Origin: Treponema sp.
GTDB taxonomy: Bacteria; Spirochaetota; Spirochaetia; Treponematales; Breznakiellaceae
DNA: 7,648 nt
Direction: 5' to 3'
Assembly (NCBI GenBank): GCA_031270205.1
Contig: JAISYA010000214.1
Location: 1-7,648, forward strand
This document shows, in pieces, positions 1 to 6,599 of the stretch. Under the pieces are notes generated by a model. That model was not told the DNA's origin, did not search any database, and worked only from the letters and a program-made list of their open reading frames with translations. The position numbers and the translations under genes were made by a program. Within the stretch, counting starts at the first letter, position 1; each line of letters begins with the position of its first letter.

Positions 1-126
1 ACGGCGGTCATCCTGCGTTTCGGGAACGCCGGGGACCGGGAGGCGTTTAGCGCGGCCCTGGAAACGGAAAGTATTCCCTGCGCTCTTCCCGGCTTGCCCC
101 GGGCGGCTGTTTTAACTATCTTTTAA
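1..126 (+). CDS. 3' end of an unidentified gene upstream of clpB (partial)
   Basis: A reading frame open from the first base ends at TAA (124-126), leaving the last 41 codons of a gene that begins outside the window. The tail contains LPGLPRAAVLTIF at its end. About 70% of third codon positions are G or C, as in the genes downstream, which supports real coding. I do not recognise the family. The stop lies 2 nt before the clpB ATG, so the two genes are probably co-transcribed and perhaps translationally coupled. Only the C-terminus is visible, so no function can be assigned. Confidence 0.6.
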   Translation, partial: TAVILRFGNAGDREAFSAALETESIPCALPGLPRAAVLTIF

Positions 127-130
127 CTAT
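110..130 (+). repeat. 11-bp near-perfect tandem duplication at the clpB start
   Basis: The decamer TTTTAACTAT occurs at 110-119 and again at 121-130, separated by one C, giving a period of 11 bp. The second copy contains both the stop codon of the upstream gene (124-126) and the first two bases of the clpB ATG (129-131). Because 11 is not a multiple of 3, a single-copy version would place the upstream frame in phase with clpB with no stop between them. No purine-rich Shine-Dalgarno is visible in the 20 nt before the ATG. Confidence 0.6.
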
Positions 131-2735
131 GGATTATGAAAAGTTTACGATTAAGGCGCAGGAGGCGCTGAACGAAGCATCCGGTATTGCGCAAAAGCAA
201 GATCATGCCCAGGTTGAAATTGAACACCTGCTCCTGGCGTTGCTGTGGCAGGAGGACGGGATAGTGCGGCCCATTATCGAGCGGATCGGGGGCGACGCCG
301 CGCGGATAGTTGCCGGTACGGAGGCCCTGGTCGCCCAGACGCCCAAGGTGTATGGGGAGGCGGCGCAGCTCTTTTTTTCTTCAGCGGCGTCAAAGACGCT
401 GGCAAAGGCCGAGGCCGAGGCCGCCGCGTTGAAAGACGAGTACGTTTCCACCGAGCATATTCTCATCGCCATCACGGCGGGGGAAGGCAAGGCGGCCGCT
501 CTTTTGCAAAAGGCCGGCGTCACCAGGAACGCGATTCTGGGGGCGCTCAAACAGGTGCGGGGCAACGCCCGTGTTACCGATCAGAACCCGGAGGAAAAGT
601 ACCAGGCGCTGGACCGCTACTGCCGGGATCTTACCGCGCTGGCCCGGCAGGAAAAGCTGGACCCGGTAATCGGCAGGGATGAAGAGATACGGCGGGTGAT
701 GCAGGTCCTTTCCCGGCGGACCAAAAACAACCCTGTGCTCATCGGGGAGCCGGGGGTGGGCAAGACCGCCATCGCCGAAGGGCTGGCCCGGCGTATTGTG
801 GCGGGGGACGTGCCGGAGGGACTCAAAGGGAAAAAACTCCTTGCGCTGGACCTCGGCGCCCTGGTGGCCGGCGCGAAATTCCGCGGCGAATTCGAGGAGC
901 GTCTCAAGGCCGTGATCCACGAAGTGCAGGCCTCTGACGGCAAAATTATTCTTTTTATTGACGAACTGCATACCCTGGTGGGGGCGGGGGCAGCGGAGGG
1001 CGCCACCGACGCTTCCAACCTTTTGAAGCCCGCGCTGGCCCGGGGAGAACTCCGCTGTATCGGCGCCACTACCCTGGACGAGTACCGCAAGCATATTGAG
1101 AAGGACGCCGCTCTGGAGCGGCGCTTCCAGCAGGTCTATACGCCTGAACCTTCAGTGGAGGATACCATCGCCATCCTGCGCGGCCTTAAAGAGCGCTACG
1201 AGGTGCATCACGGGGTGCGGATAAAAGACGAGGCGCTGGTCGCGGCGGCCTCTTTGTCAAACCGTTACATCACCAGCCGTTTTCTGCCCGACAAGGCCAT
1301 TGACCTGGTGGACGAGGCGGCGAGCCGGCTCAAGATGGAACTGGACAGCCGCCCCACGGAGCTGGACAAGCTGGAACGGAAACTTCTCCAGCTTTCTATA
1401 GAACAACAGGCCCTCCGGCGGGAGGAAGACGGGGCCTCCAAAGACCGGCTGGAGAAGCTGAGAAAGGAAATTGCCGATCTTACCGCGGAACGGGATGCAA
1501 TGAAGGCCCGGTGGGACAGCGAAAAAGTCGAAATACAGAAGATTCGGGACCTGAAGCAGTGGATCGAGGAACTCAAGATCGAGGAGGCTCGCTACGAGCG
1601 GGAGGGTAATTTGTCCAAGGCCGCGGAGGTAAAACACGGCAAAATCCCGGGAGCCCAGAAAGAACTGAATCAGCTCACGGGCCAGATCGAAAAAAAGAGG
1701 GAAGGGGCCGGGGCCCTGCTCCGGGAGGAGGTAAGCGAGGAGGATATCGCCGCGGTAGTGGCTGCCTGGACGGGGATCCCCGTGTCCAAAATGCTCTCCG
1801 GGGAACTGCAGAAATATCTTGATTTGGAAAAAGTGCTGGAACAGCGGGTAGTGGGCCAGGACGTGGCGGTGGAGGCCGTTGCCGACGCCATCAGGCGCAA
1901 CAAGGCGGGCCTTGCCGACGCGGCCCGGCCTTTGGGGTCCTTCCTTTTTCTGGGTCCTACCGGCGTCGGAAAAACCGAACTCGCGAAAACCCTGGCCGAT
2001 TTTTTATTCAACGATGAAAAAACCCTCACCAGAATCGACATGAGCGAATACGGCGAAAAACATTCGGTAAGCCGGCTTATCGGCGCGCCTCCCGGTTATG
2101 TGGGCTATGAGCAGGGCGGCCAGCTTACCGAGGCGGTGCGGCGGCGGCCCTACAGCGTGATTCTCTTTGACGAGATCGAAAAAGCCCACCCGGAAGTGTT
2201 CAACGTGTTTCTGCAAATACTCGACGACGGCCGCCTTACCGACGGCCAGGGCCGGGTGGTGGATTTCAAGAACGTGATCATCATCATGACAAGTAACCTT
2301 GGCTCCGATTTGATTTTGGAAGCGAAAAAACCCGAAACCATAAGGGATTCCCTTATGGAACTGCTCAAGCAGAGTTTTCGGCCCGAGTTTCTCAATCGTA
2401 TTGACGAGACGGTTATTTTCAACCGGCTGGGAAAAAGTGAGATCGCCAAAATCGTGGACATTCAGTTGGCGCGGCTGGAGGAGCGGCTCGCCGGGCGGAA
2501 GATTACCCTCAAACTCAGCGCCGCCGCGAAAGAAACCATCGCGGAACGGGGCTACGATCCCCTGTTCGGGGCGCGGCCCCTCAAGCGGACCATTCAATCT
2601 GATCTGGAAAACCCCCTGGCGAAACTGATCATCGCCGGTAAAATCCGGGAAGGCGATATAGTTACAGCCGACAGGAAAACGGTGGGCGGCGGAGCGGAAC
2701 TTGTCTTCAGGAAAAGTGGAAAACCAGTGGAGTGA
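129..2735 (+). CDS. clpB: ClpB (Hsp100) ATP-dependent protein disaggregase
   Basis: ClpB is a cytoplasmic hexameric AAA+ machine that works with DnaK/DnaJ/GrpE to extract polypeptides from aggregates and thread them through its pore. The 868-residue length fits the family (E. coli 857). In order: a Clp N-terminal repeat domain (about 1-145); NBD1 with Walker A GEPGVGKT (206-213), Walker B acidic pair D278/E279 and arginine fingers R331/R332; a coiled-coil middle domain (about 405-530) as expected for ClpB rather than ClpA; NBD2 with Walker A GPTGVGKT (609-616), Walker B D681/E682, pore loop GYVGYEQGG (Y657) and sensor-2 GARPLKR (R816). NBD1 motifs fall at the same numbers as in E. coli ClpB. 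Pore-loop residue 251 is Phe (GAKFRGEFE) where Tyr is usual. ATG 129 gives the standard N-terminus MDYEKFTIKAQEAL, but no Shine-Dalgarno precedes it, so translation may be coupled to the upstream gene. No CIRCE operator is visible. Confidence 0.98.
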   Translation: MDYEKFTIKAQEALNEASGIAQKQDHAQVEIEHLLLALLWQEDGIVRPIIERIGGDAARIVAGTEALVAQTPKVYGEAAQLFFSSAASKTLAKAEAEAAALKDEYVSTEHILIAITAGEGKAAALLQKAGVTRNAILGALKQVRGNARVTDQNPEEKYQALDRYCRDLTALARQEKLDPVIGRDEEIRRVMQVLSRRTKNNPVLIGEPGVGKTAIAEGLARRIVAGDVPEGLKGKKLLALDLGALVAGAKFRGEFEERLKAVIHEVQASDGKIILFIDELHTLVGAGAAEGATDASNLLKPALARGELRCIGATTLDEYRKHIEKDAALERRFQQVYTPEPSVEDTIAILRGLKERYEVHHGVRIKDEALVAAASLSNRYITSRFLPDKAIDLVDEAASRLKMELDSRPTELDKLERKLLQLSIEQQALRREEDGASKDRLEKLRKEIADLTAERDAMKARWDSEKVEIQKIRDLKQWIEELKIEEARYEREGNLSKAAEVKHGKIPGAQKELNQLTGQIEKKREGAGALLREEVSEEDIAAVVAAWTGIPVSKMLSGELQKYLDLEKVLEQRVVGQDVAVEAVADAIRRNKAGLADAARPLGSFLFLGPTGVGKTELAKTLADFLFNDEKTLTRIDMSEYGEKHSVSRLIGAPPGYVGYEQGGQLTEAVRRRPYSVILFDEIEKAHPEVFNVFLQILDDGRLTDGQGRVVDFKNVIIIMTSNLGSDLILEAKKPETIRDSLMELLKQSFRPEFLNRIDETVIFNRLGKSEIAKIVDIQLARLEERLAGRKITLKLSAAAKETIAERGYDPLFGARPLKRTIQSDLENPLAKLIIAGKIREGDIVTADRKTVGGGAELVFRKSGKPVE

Positions 2736-2742
2736 TAATTGA

Positions 2743-2791
2743 GCGGCCGTCCCGCACAGCCTTTGGCCGCTGTCGCCAAAGGACGGGCCGC
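2743..2791. other. GC-rich stem-loop after clpB (possible transcription end)
   Basis: The arm GCGGCCGTCC (2743-2752) pairs with GGACGGGCCGC (2781-2791), leaving one bulged G. A smaller stem, ACAGC (2756-2760) with GCTGT (2769-2773), can form inside. An alternative inner pairing is CCTTTGG (2760-2766) with CCAAAGG (2776-2782). The element starts 8 nt after the clpB stop, where a terminator would be expected. However, no U-tract follows on either strand (an A-rich run at 2803-2812 follows on the + strand), so classical intrinsic termination is not supported. It could be an mRNA 3'-end-stabilising hairpin or a REP-like palindrome. Confidence 0.45.
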
Positions 2792-2848
2792 ACCGGTCAT
2801 GTAAAGAAAAAACCACAGAGAGGACAGCGGGCCGACTAATTATTTGCC

Positions 2849-2877
2849 TTGCGCTTTGCGCGATGCCTGGCTACAAT
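2849..2877 (+). promoter_or_regulatory. Candidate sigma-70-type promoter for the bat operon
   Basis: TACAAT (2872-2877) differs from the TATAAT -10 consensus at one position. TTGCGC (2849-2854) lies 17 bp upstream as a weak -35 box that matches only the TTG of TTGACA. Transcription would start near 2884, giving a leader of about 38 nt to ATG 2922 or about 197 nt to ATG 3081. It sits after clpB in the only sizeable gap before four closely packed genes, which is where an operon promoter would be expected. Prediction from sequence alone. Confidence 0.4.
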
Positions 2878-3080
2878 AAACGTATGGATACCGCTCTGTC
2901 CGTTGCCGCCAAGGATGTTCCATGGTTACCCATAAGTTGCCGCGTAAAACAAGCGTCTTTCTCATTGCCGTCGAAGCCCCCGTGGAGCGGGCGTTGACGA
3001 TTATGAACCTGCGGGACACGTCCGCCTCCATGCGGAGGAGCGTGGGCTTGCCGGGTCCGGGCGCCGTCCGCCGGGAGCGC

Positions 3081-4046
3081 ATGAGAGGGCTGTTCGCGCT
3101 CCTTTTGATCCTTTTGGCCCCGGTGTCAGTCACCGGGGACTCCCGGCAGGCGCCCTATATCATTCCCCGGATTGTGTACGTGGGCGACCGGGCGACTTTG
3201 ACGCTTCCCCTCAATGGAGGGTCTTCCGGCAAAGAGGCCAATATCTCCCTTGATCCGCAGATGTTTCCCCTGTCAGCCGACCTGGAACTGTACCGCGTCG
3301 CGCTGGAATACCGGCCTTCCGGCAGCCGGCTTCTGATTGAATTTGCGGCGTTCACGCCGGGCCTTCTGGAACTGCCCCCCATTGAAATCGGCGGGGAACG
3401 CTTTGCCGGCCTTCGTGTGGAAATCAGTTCCGTTCTTGATCCCGGCGAAACCGGCGCGGTGCTTTCCGGTCCCGCCCCGCCCCTGGCAATTCCCGGCACG
3501 AGCCTCCTGGTGTACGGAACCATGGGCCTTGTCGTCCTGCTTCTGCTGCTGGCGCTCTGGGCCAGGTTCTGGGGCCGCCGTCTTCTCGGCGTTCAGATTC
3601 TCAAGTGGAAACGCAGGCGCCTTATTATCTCCATGTGGGGCATAGAAAAACGTCTGCGGAGATCCGTGCAGCGGGATGGAAAGTACCGGGACACGCTCAA
3701 TACACTGTCCAGGGAATTCAGGAGCTTTCTTTCTTTTTTTACCGGGCAAAATTGCCGGGCCATGACCGCTGCGGAGATTGGACGGCTTCCGTCCCTGGCG
3801 CCGGTTAACGATGGAAACGCTTCGGGAGAAAACATCGGTTACGCGAATTATGCGGAACAGCGGCCGAACCGTTCAAACAGCGGTTTTTTAGGGGGCTTTT
3901 TCCGCCGTTGTGATGAACTTCGTTTTAGCGGTTCTGAAATTGCCGCTGATGACGTGCTGGCGATCCTGGGCGATTTGCGGCGTTTTCTTAAAACGCTGAA
4001 CAGGGCCGAGCGGAGAGAATTGAAGGCCGGGGAGGAAGCGGCGTGA
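3081..4046 (+). CDS. BatD-like membrane protein of the Bat operon
   Basis: A predicted exported, single-span inner-membrane protein of 321 residues. From this start, residues 1-22 form a signal peptide (MRGLFALLLILLAPVSVTG). A beta-rich periplasmic domain follows (about 25-135), including FTPGLLELPPIEI, similar in style to BatD domains. A strong transmembrane helix spans about 141-164. A basic, helical cytoplasmic tail contains REFRSFL (from 211), AMTAAEI (227-233) and RFSGSEIAADDVL (281-293), which recalls the tails of BatD/DUF4381 proteins. It is much shorter than multi-domain BatD proteins. It overlaps batA by 4 nt, which strongly supports membership of the operon. The start is uncertain: ATG 3081 puts the signal peptide at the N-terminus but its GGGAG is only 3 nt away. 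TTG 3048 has GGAGG at 9 nt, and ATG 2922 has AAGGA at 6 nt but would add 53 residues. The family assignment rests on architecture and neighbours rather than a strong motif. Confidence 0.75.
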   Translation: MRGLFALLLILLAPVSVTGDSRQAPYIIPRIVYVGDRATLTLPLNGGSSGKEANISLDPQMFPLSADLELYRVALEYRPSGSRLLIEFAAFTPGLLELPPIEIGGERFAGLRVEISSVLDPGETGAVLSGPAPPLAIPGTSLLVYGTMGLVVLLLLLALWARFWGRRLLGVQILKWKRRRLIISMWGIEKRLRRSVQRDGKYRDTLNTLSREFRSFLSFFTGQNCRAMTAAEIGRLPSLAPVNDGNASGENIGYANYAEQRPNRSNSGFLGGFFRRCDELRFSGSEIAADDVLAILGDLRRFLKTLNRAERRELKAGEEAA

Positions 4047-5059
4047 ACACCGCTGGTATGAGTTTCGGCTTTGAACGGCCCCTGGTTGCGGCGGCGGCCT
4101 TTGTCGTTATACCGCTGGCGGTTTTTATTGCCCGGCGGCTTCACAATCTCTTTGTGGCCTCAATTCCGCTGGGACCGCCCGGCGGGACGCCCTTTAAGGC
4201 ACCTTTCAATATGTACGGGCTGGTGAAGGCGCTACGGGTTCTGGAATACTGCGGCGCCGCGCTGCTTTTTTTCAGTGCAGCCGGACCGGTGATAAAAACG
4301 AGTGAGACGGTATGGCTTAACCGGGGCGCGGACATTCTTTTTGTGATCGACACCAGTCCCAGCATGGCCGCCCTTGACATGGACGGGACGAACCGTTTCA
4401 ACGCCGCCCGCAAGCTGCTGGTTGATTTTGCGGAAAGCCGTCCCGCCGACGGGATCGGCCTTGTGGCGGTGGGAAACGACGCGGCCCTCCTCGTTCCCCC
4501 TACCACGGACCGGGAAGTCCTCTTCTCCCGCCTGGAACAACTGCGGATTGCCGAACTGGGAGACGGTACCGCCCTGGGCATGGGGCTGGCCGTGGCCGCG
4601 TTTCATCTGGAAAAATCCGCCGCCCCCCGCAGGGCTGCGGTACTCATCACCGACGGGGAAAACAACGCCGGGGCGATCCACCCCGAAACCGCGGCGGCGG
4701 TGTTACGCGATCTGGGCATATCCCTCTGGGTCATCGGGATTGGTTCAGGCGGGGAAGTCCCTATTGATTACGTCGATCCCCATACCAGAATGCGCCGCAC
4801 CGGCCTGTTTGATTCCCGTTTTGATGTCGAGGCTCTGCGGCGAATAAGCCTTGCCGGCGGCGGAACCTGGCTTTCCGCGCCTTCGGCGGAGGCCCTTGCC
4901 ACCGCATTCAGCCGTCTTGACGGCAGGGAAATGGTCGTGCGCAGATCCGGCATTGTGGAGCGCAGGCAATCCTGCCGCCTGCCCTTTATGCTCGGCGCCC
5001 TGGGCCTGCTCGCCGGTCTCAGATTCATCAGGCGTTTTTTTCTGGGGGCCCTCGTATGA
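4043..5059 (+). CDS. batA: BatA, membrane-anchored VWA-domain protein
   Basis: Bat ('Bacteroides aerotolerance') proteins are envelope proteins linked to stress tolerance; their exact biochemistry is unsettled. This 338-residue protein has transmembrane helices at about 14-30 and 64-84, a VWA domain (about 96-290) and a C-terminal helix (about 312-332). The metal-binding MIDAS is complete: D103-T-S105-P-S107, T176 and D204 (LITDGEN). The loop between the first two helices is basic, placing it in the cytoplasm and the VWA domain in the periplasm. The GTG start at 4043 is chosen because GGAGG (4031-4035) lies 7 nt upstream. It overlaps the preceding stop as GTGA. An ATG at 4058 would give MSFGFERP, which lines up better with the MSFDYPW start of BatB, but it lacks a ribosome-binding site. 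The gene ends in an ATGA overlap with batB. BatA and BatB look like diverged paralogues. Confidence 0.9.
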   Translation: MNTAGMSFGFERPLVAAAAFVVIPLAVFIARRLHNLFVASIPLGPPGGTPFKAPFNMYGLVKALRVLEYCGAALLFFSAAGPVIKTSETVWLNRGADILFVIDTSPSMAALDMDGTNRFNAARKLLVDFAESRPADGIGLVAVGNDAALLVPPTTDREVLFSRLEQLRIAELGDGTALGMGLAVAAFHLEKSAAPRRAAVLITDGENNAGAIHPETAAAVLRDLGISLWVIGIGSGGEVPIDYVDPHTRMRRTGLFDSRFDVEALRRISLAGGGTWLSAPSAEALATAFSRLDGREMVVRRSGIVERRQSCRLPFMLGALGLLAGLRFIRRFFLGALV

Positions 5060-6585
5060 GCTTTGATTATCCCTGGGTCTTATACGCTTTTGCCCTGTTC
5101 GTTCCTCTTGTTTTGATTGACCTGATCTCCGCCCGGAGGAAACGGGAGCGGAAATATCTGCCCCGGTCTCTCAGGCGGCGGCTTTCCGCGTCAGGGGCTT
5201 TTTTCAGATTGTTCCTTGCCTGTTTTATTATCGCCCTCGCCGGTCCCCGCTGGGGGCTGGAATGGGCAGCCGGTGAATACCGCCGGGGCCTGGACACGGT
5301 TATCGCCGTGGACGTGTCCCGCAGCATGGAGATTGAGGACGCGCCGCCCTTTAACGGGGAAGAGGAACTGTCCCGCCTTGAGCGGGGGCTTGTCATTGTC
5401 CGCGAAACGGCCGCCGCCGTTCCCGGGGCGCGATTCGCCGCGGCGGTGAGCCGCGGCAGAGGATTGGTCGCCGTTCCCCTTACCTGGGACAACGGCGCGG
5501 TATTAAGTTTTCTGGAGGCCCTTGACGGTTCTTCTCTGACCGGCAGAGGTACGAACCTGGAATCGCTCATTGACGCGGCCGCGGGCGCGTTTCAAAGCTC
5601 TTTCCCCTCGCGGCGGGTAATCCTGCTGGTTTCAGACGGCGAATCCCTTTCCGGCTCCGTCAAGGCGGCGCTGGATCGCTGCGAAAGGGACGGCATCATT
5701 GTCAGCGCCCTTGCCCCGGGCAGCGACGAGGGCCGCCCCGTTCCCGGCCGGGAAGACATCGTCAGCCGCCGCAACGCCGCCCTGTTGCGCATGGCCGCTG
5801 AACGTGGCGGCGGCATTTTTGTGGACGGCAACGCCGCAGACGCCGCCGCTGTTCTCGCCGCGCACCTCCGTTCACTGGCCCCCGAATCGGAGACCAGGGG
5901 AAACCGGAAAGAACGGAAGGCCCGCTGGTCCCTGTTCATCGCCGCCGCAATACTGGCCTACGGCGCGTCGAAGCTCTGTCTGCTGCAAATCAAAAAGGCC
6001 GGTTTCCTCCTCCTCCCGGCGCTGCTTTTCCTCTCTTCCTGTTCCCGCCTCCCCGGCAAGCTCCTCATCATGGAAGCGAATTTTCTCAACTCCAGAGGCA
6101 GGTACACCGAAGCGGTTTCCTCCTACTTGAAAGCCCTTGAACACGAAGAAGCCGCGCCCTATGCCGAGTACGGCCTCGGCTCGGTGTACTGCAGTCTCGA
6201 CGAAGGCAAGGCCGCGCTGGAACATTTCGCCGATTCCCAAAAAATTATTGACGCCCTTCCTGCCGGTGAGCACCGCGAGCTTAGGTACCGGATCAGTTAC
6301 AACACCGGAGAGGCGCTTTTTGGCGAGGGGGATTTCGCCGGAGCCGCCGCGTCCTTTCGGGAAGCGTTGCGGATCGAGCCGGACAGGATCGAGGCGAAAC
6401 GGAATCTCGAATTGAGTCTCTTTTCCCTCGCCAGGGAAAGCGCCGCGGGAAGCCGCTCCGATCAGGGGCAGCAAGAGAGCGAAAGCCGGACCGTGCTTTT
6501 TGAATACCTGCGGCAGAAAGAGTACAACCAATGGAAGAGCCGGGAATGGGCGGAGGAGGAAGAAACCGAAGGGGCGGATTATTAA
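5056..6585 (+). CDS. batB: BatB VWA protein fused to a BatC-like TPR domain, with an internal lipobox
   Basis: A 509-residue two-part protein. The N-terminal half matches BatB: helices at about 7-25 and 48-66 flank a very basic cytoplasmic loop, then a VWA domain with complete MIDAS D86-V-S88-R-S90, T166 and D194 (SDGES). A third helix spans about 293-311. The next segment (KK at 315-316, hydrophobic core, LSSC at 326-329) looks like a whole lipoprotein signal peptide. The C-terminal half is TPR-like (about 335-463), with helix pairs such as RGRYTEAVSSYLKAL and GDFAGAAASFREALRIEP, followed by EAKRNLELSL as in BatC. The charged tail ends EEEETEGADY. By the positive-inside rule the VWA, Cys329 and TPR parts are all periplasmic. 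The start is ATG 5056 in an ATGA overlap with batA. There is no start codon between the VWA half and the lipobox, so the TPR part is not a separately translated lipoprotein. A VWA-TPR fusion may be normal in spirochaetes. Confidence 0.9.
   Translation: MSFDYPWVLYAFALFVPLVLIDLISARRKRERKYLPRSLRRRLSASGAFFRLFLACFIIALAGPRWGLEWAAGEYRRGLDTVIAVDVSRSMEIEDAPPFNGEEELSRLERGLVIVRETAAAVPGARFAAAVSRGRGLVAVPLTWDNGAVLSFLEALDGSSLTGRGTNLESLIDAAAGAFQSSFPSRRVILLVSDGESLSGSVKAALDRCERDGIIVSALAPGSDEGRPVPGREDIVSRRNAALLRMAAERGGGIFVDGNAADAAAVLAAHLRSLAPESETRGNRKERKARWSLFIAAAILAYGASKLCLLQIKKAGFLLLPALLFLSSCSRLPGKLLIMEANFLNSRGRYTEAVSSYLKALEHEEAAPYAEYGLGSVYCSLDEGKAALEHFADSQKIIDALPAGEHRELRYRISYNTGEALFGEGDFAGAAASFREALRIEPDRIEAKRNLELSLFSLARESAAGSRSDQGQQESESRTVLFEYLRQKEYNQWKSREWAEEEETEGADY
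5998..6042 (+). other. Internal lipoprotein-signal-like segment in BatB (residues 315-329)
   Basis: Codons 315-329 encode two lysines, a hydrophobic core and LSSC, which fits the lipobox pattern [LVI][ASTVI][GAS]C with Cys329 (6040-6042) as the acceptor. It follows the third helix by only a few residues (LLQIKK). This helix would therefore start in the cytoplasm and leave the lipobox on the periplasmic face, the geometry that Lgt and signal peptidase II require. Cleavage before Cys329 would leave BatB in the membrane and a TPR lipoprotein of about 181 residues. The motif is seen directly; processing is inferred. Confidence 0.5.
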
Positions 6586-6599
6586 CATTGAGGAAAACT

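Larger units (their letters stand above)
2736..3080 (+). other. Intergenic stretch between clpB and the bat operon
   Basis: After the clpB stem-loop this stretch carries a candidate promoter (2849-2877), then a region whose coding status is unclear. The batD-like frame is open leftward from 3081 back to a TAA at 2877-2879. It contains an in-frame ATG at 2922 preceded by AAGGA (2911-2915, 6-nt spacing), an ATG at 3030, and a TTG at 3048 with GGAGG 9 nt upstream. By hand count about 80% of third positions between 2922 and 3080 are G or C, which resembles coding DNA. A 37-codon ORF also starts at ATG 2884 in another frame and resembles nothing I know. No MoxR or DUF58 gene is present here. Confidence 0.4.

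Noticed and set aside
390..1094. Minus-strand ORF of 234 codons opposite clpB NBD1
   Set aside because: It is a shadow of the clpB coding frame with no domain or ribosome-binding support.
2004..2816. Long minus-strand ORF (270 codons) opposite the 3' half of clpB
   Set aside because: It lies almost entirely antisense to a clearly real, motif-complete clpB frame, and its product shows no recognisable domain. Long antisense frames are expected in G+C-rich genes.
2806..2830. AAAAAACCACAGAGAGGACA phrase resembling common intergenic repeat sequence
   Set aside because: It occurs only once in this window and is too short to call a repeat without a genome search.
2884..2997. 37-codon ORF starting at ATG right after the candidate promoter
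   Set aside because: It has no clear ribosome-binding site, resembles no known peptide, and sits in a different frame from the G+C3-biased one. A leader peptide cannot be excluded but is not supported.
6070..6585. Independent internal start (Met339) for the TPR part of batB
   Set aside because: Met339 lies after the lipobox, so it would give a cytoplasmic TPR fragment without a signal, and no convincing Shine-Dalgarno precedes it.
6531..6599. Upstream in-frame ATG for the Smr gene
   Set aside because: It would overlap batB by 55 nt and add a Gly/Arg-rich stretch. ATG 6600 has GAGGA at 5 nt and gives a sensible N-terminus.
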